From Argopecten irradians (lineage: Eukaryota > Mollusca > Bivalvia > Pectinida > Pectinidae), in NCBI RefSeq assembly GCF_041381155.1, contig NC_091144.1, forward strand, positions 34,573,262-34,637,261: a stretch of 64,000 nt of DNA, read 5' to 3'. Positions within the stretch are counted from its first letter, which is position 1, and each line of letters starts with the position of its first letter. Under the pieces are notes generated by a model that saw only the letters and a list, made by a program, of their open reading frames with translations, ran no database searches and was not told where the DNA came from. Below are positions 62,589-64,000 of this stretch, one piece after another. Position numbers and translations under genes: made by a program.

Positions 62589-63514
62589 ATTGCAGTGTAA
62601 CATTCATAAATGCTATTATTCGCGGTTTATTTAGAGTACACTCAGATTTTTGTGTTATATCTCCATAACATAAAAAATCTATTCAAGTTAATACTTAAAA
62701 GATGTTCAAAAAGATTTAAAGTTTGTTTTTATTTATTTCTTTACCATTGTCGACTATATAGTCCATCGGATTTTGTGATCTTCCACTGATATTTATGTGT
62801 TTATGTTCTTTTCAATTATGTTTTCATTGATATTCAAATGTATTTTGATTTAAAAACAAACATTTTGTGTGTTAAATAAATGCAATGTATGTACAATGTA
62901 TTTTAAATAAATTTACAATATTTGCTAAAATTTTATGTCCTAGGAACAATATATTTTAGTAAGAAAATGTGAATTGATTTTATATCATACACAAATGACA
63001 GCTGTATAGTCGCACTTTCACTCAGAACTATTTTTTTTTTTTTTTTTAAATTTTTTTTTCAAACAATGTATAATTTACATTAATCACATAATCATGAAAT
63101 ATGAATAAAGTTATCTTCCATGCACATCTTTCACTCTGCCATTCTTTCTTTCATCAGTATAATTACACTGTTTGGTTTTTTTGATGGAGAGAAAAAGTAA
63201 AATAAAGAACAAAGAATTGGGAAGGAAAGAAGGAATGATGAGGTGAACTAGAATGAAGAGAGATTATGAAGAACTACTTTACTTTATACACGAACTTGAA
63301 AAACTTTGATGCAAATTATAACAAAATTAATAAAATATTCTAAATCCAGATGACTGCTATACCTTTAGTATGATTAGATGAAGTAAATCATTAAACACAA
63401 CAATTGCTCATGCTGTCCAAAATATAAAAACCTTTCGTGGTTTAAAATGATCTAAATTTCTACTTTCTTGGCCTGTCCGTCCATCCTGCCATCTGTAAAT
63501 AATTCTTGTTATCG
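62589..63514. other. Intergenic, nothing recognised
   Basis: AT-rich, including an interrupted poly(T) run near 63030-63060. No gene or paired repeat was seen. Confidence 0.35.
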
Positions 63515-63900
63515 CTATTTCTCAAAAACTATCGAAAAGATCTCCCTCAAATTCGTCTGTATGTTCCTTTGGGTGCATAGTTATACGCATAATGTATTTT
63601 GAGAGCAATTAAGATTCAAGATGGCCAACAGGCTGCAATCTTGAATACTGACAATTGAAGATTATCGCACTTTTTCTCAAAGAATATACTTGTATACTAA
63701 ATTATTTTCTCTCAAATTTCATTTATAAGCCCCCTTGATGACTATAGTTATGCATATTTTATTTTGAGACCACTCAAGTTCAAGATGGCCGGCAGGCAGT
63801 CATCTTGAATTTTCACAATTGAATTTCGTTTTCGCTATTTCTCAGAAAGTACCAAATTCAACAGATTTCTTTCTGAAACTTCATATAACTATTTCTTATA
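63515..63900. repeat. Degenerate tandem repeat, unit about 190-200 bp, two copies
   Basis: Two units share CGCTATTTCTCA(A/G)AAA, CTC(T)CAAATT, CATAGTTAT(A/G)C, TATTTTGAGA, CAAGATGGCC(A/G) and the following CATCTTGAAT-like end. Related sequence lies in POLR2B intron 15. Confidence 0.65.
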
Positions 63901-64000
63901 AGGTTTCCTTCTTTAAGGTAAATGTGAAATGTAGACCCATCGGTTTCATATGCAGGACTCAAAAAATGCCTATAAAGACCCTCCATGAGGCAAGGAAAAG

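Overview
The window looks like nuclear DNA of a lophotrochozoan animal, most likely a bivalve mollusc. It is AT-rich, its genes are split by spliceosomal introns, it carries a Mab-21/cGAS-like gene of the kind expanded in molluscs, and repeats make up much of the sequence. The species cannot be named from the sequence alone.

Three genes are supported. (1) A four-exon plus-strand gene (2511-17797), assembled from splice sites and codon phase, encodes a predicted 224-residue single-pass membrane protein with a signal peptide, a Tyr/Arg/Ser-rich ectodomain and a proline-rich tail with a PPxY motif. (2) POLR2B, the second-largest subunit of RNA polymerase II, is complete on the plus strand in 24 coding exons (31672-51211). 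The exons join in frame to 1175 residues, the length expected for the family. (3) A minus-strand Mab-21/cGAS-like gene (57558 to about 59879) carries an in-frame 12-residue Cys/Ser repeat and a TPR-like C-terminus.

The rest is layered mobile DNA. Intron 3 of gene 1 holds nested insertions: an old MITE (7043-16666) contains a TTAA-flanked element (7190-9959), which contains a TA-flanked foldback element built of CGTCTTTTCG blocks (7900-9652). The same MITE also received a very young 6.45-kb Ty3/gypsy element (10136-16587). Its LTRs differ at one base in 707, and its pol has the order protease-integrase-RT-RNase H, as in the Gmr1 group. Other repeats are a SINE split by a MITE (5100-5886), large palindromes, a plus-strand LINE 3' fragment (19318-20290), a decayed minus-strand LINE with endonuclease and RT (24052-28202), and a second copy of the CGTCTTTTCG family (28567-30430).

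POLR2B has accumulated minisatellites. In intron 13 a 38-39 bp unit is repeated about 56 times, and the unit is a copy of the exon 13/intron 13 junction including its 5' splice site. Just after the stop codon lies a 4.4-kb array of about 87 copies of a 50-bp unit, each with a perfect GC-box. No AATAAA or ATTAAA occurs between the stop and the array, and the first one lies beyond it, so the array may be transcribed as 3' UTR. The flank after 59.9 kb holds small MITEs, hairpins, short duplications and one possible exon.
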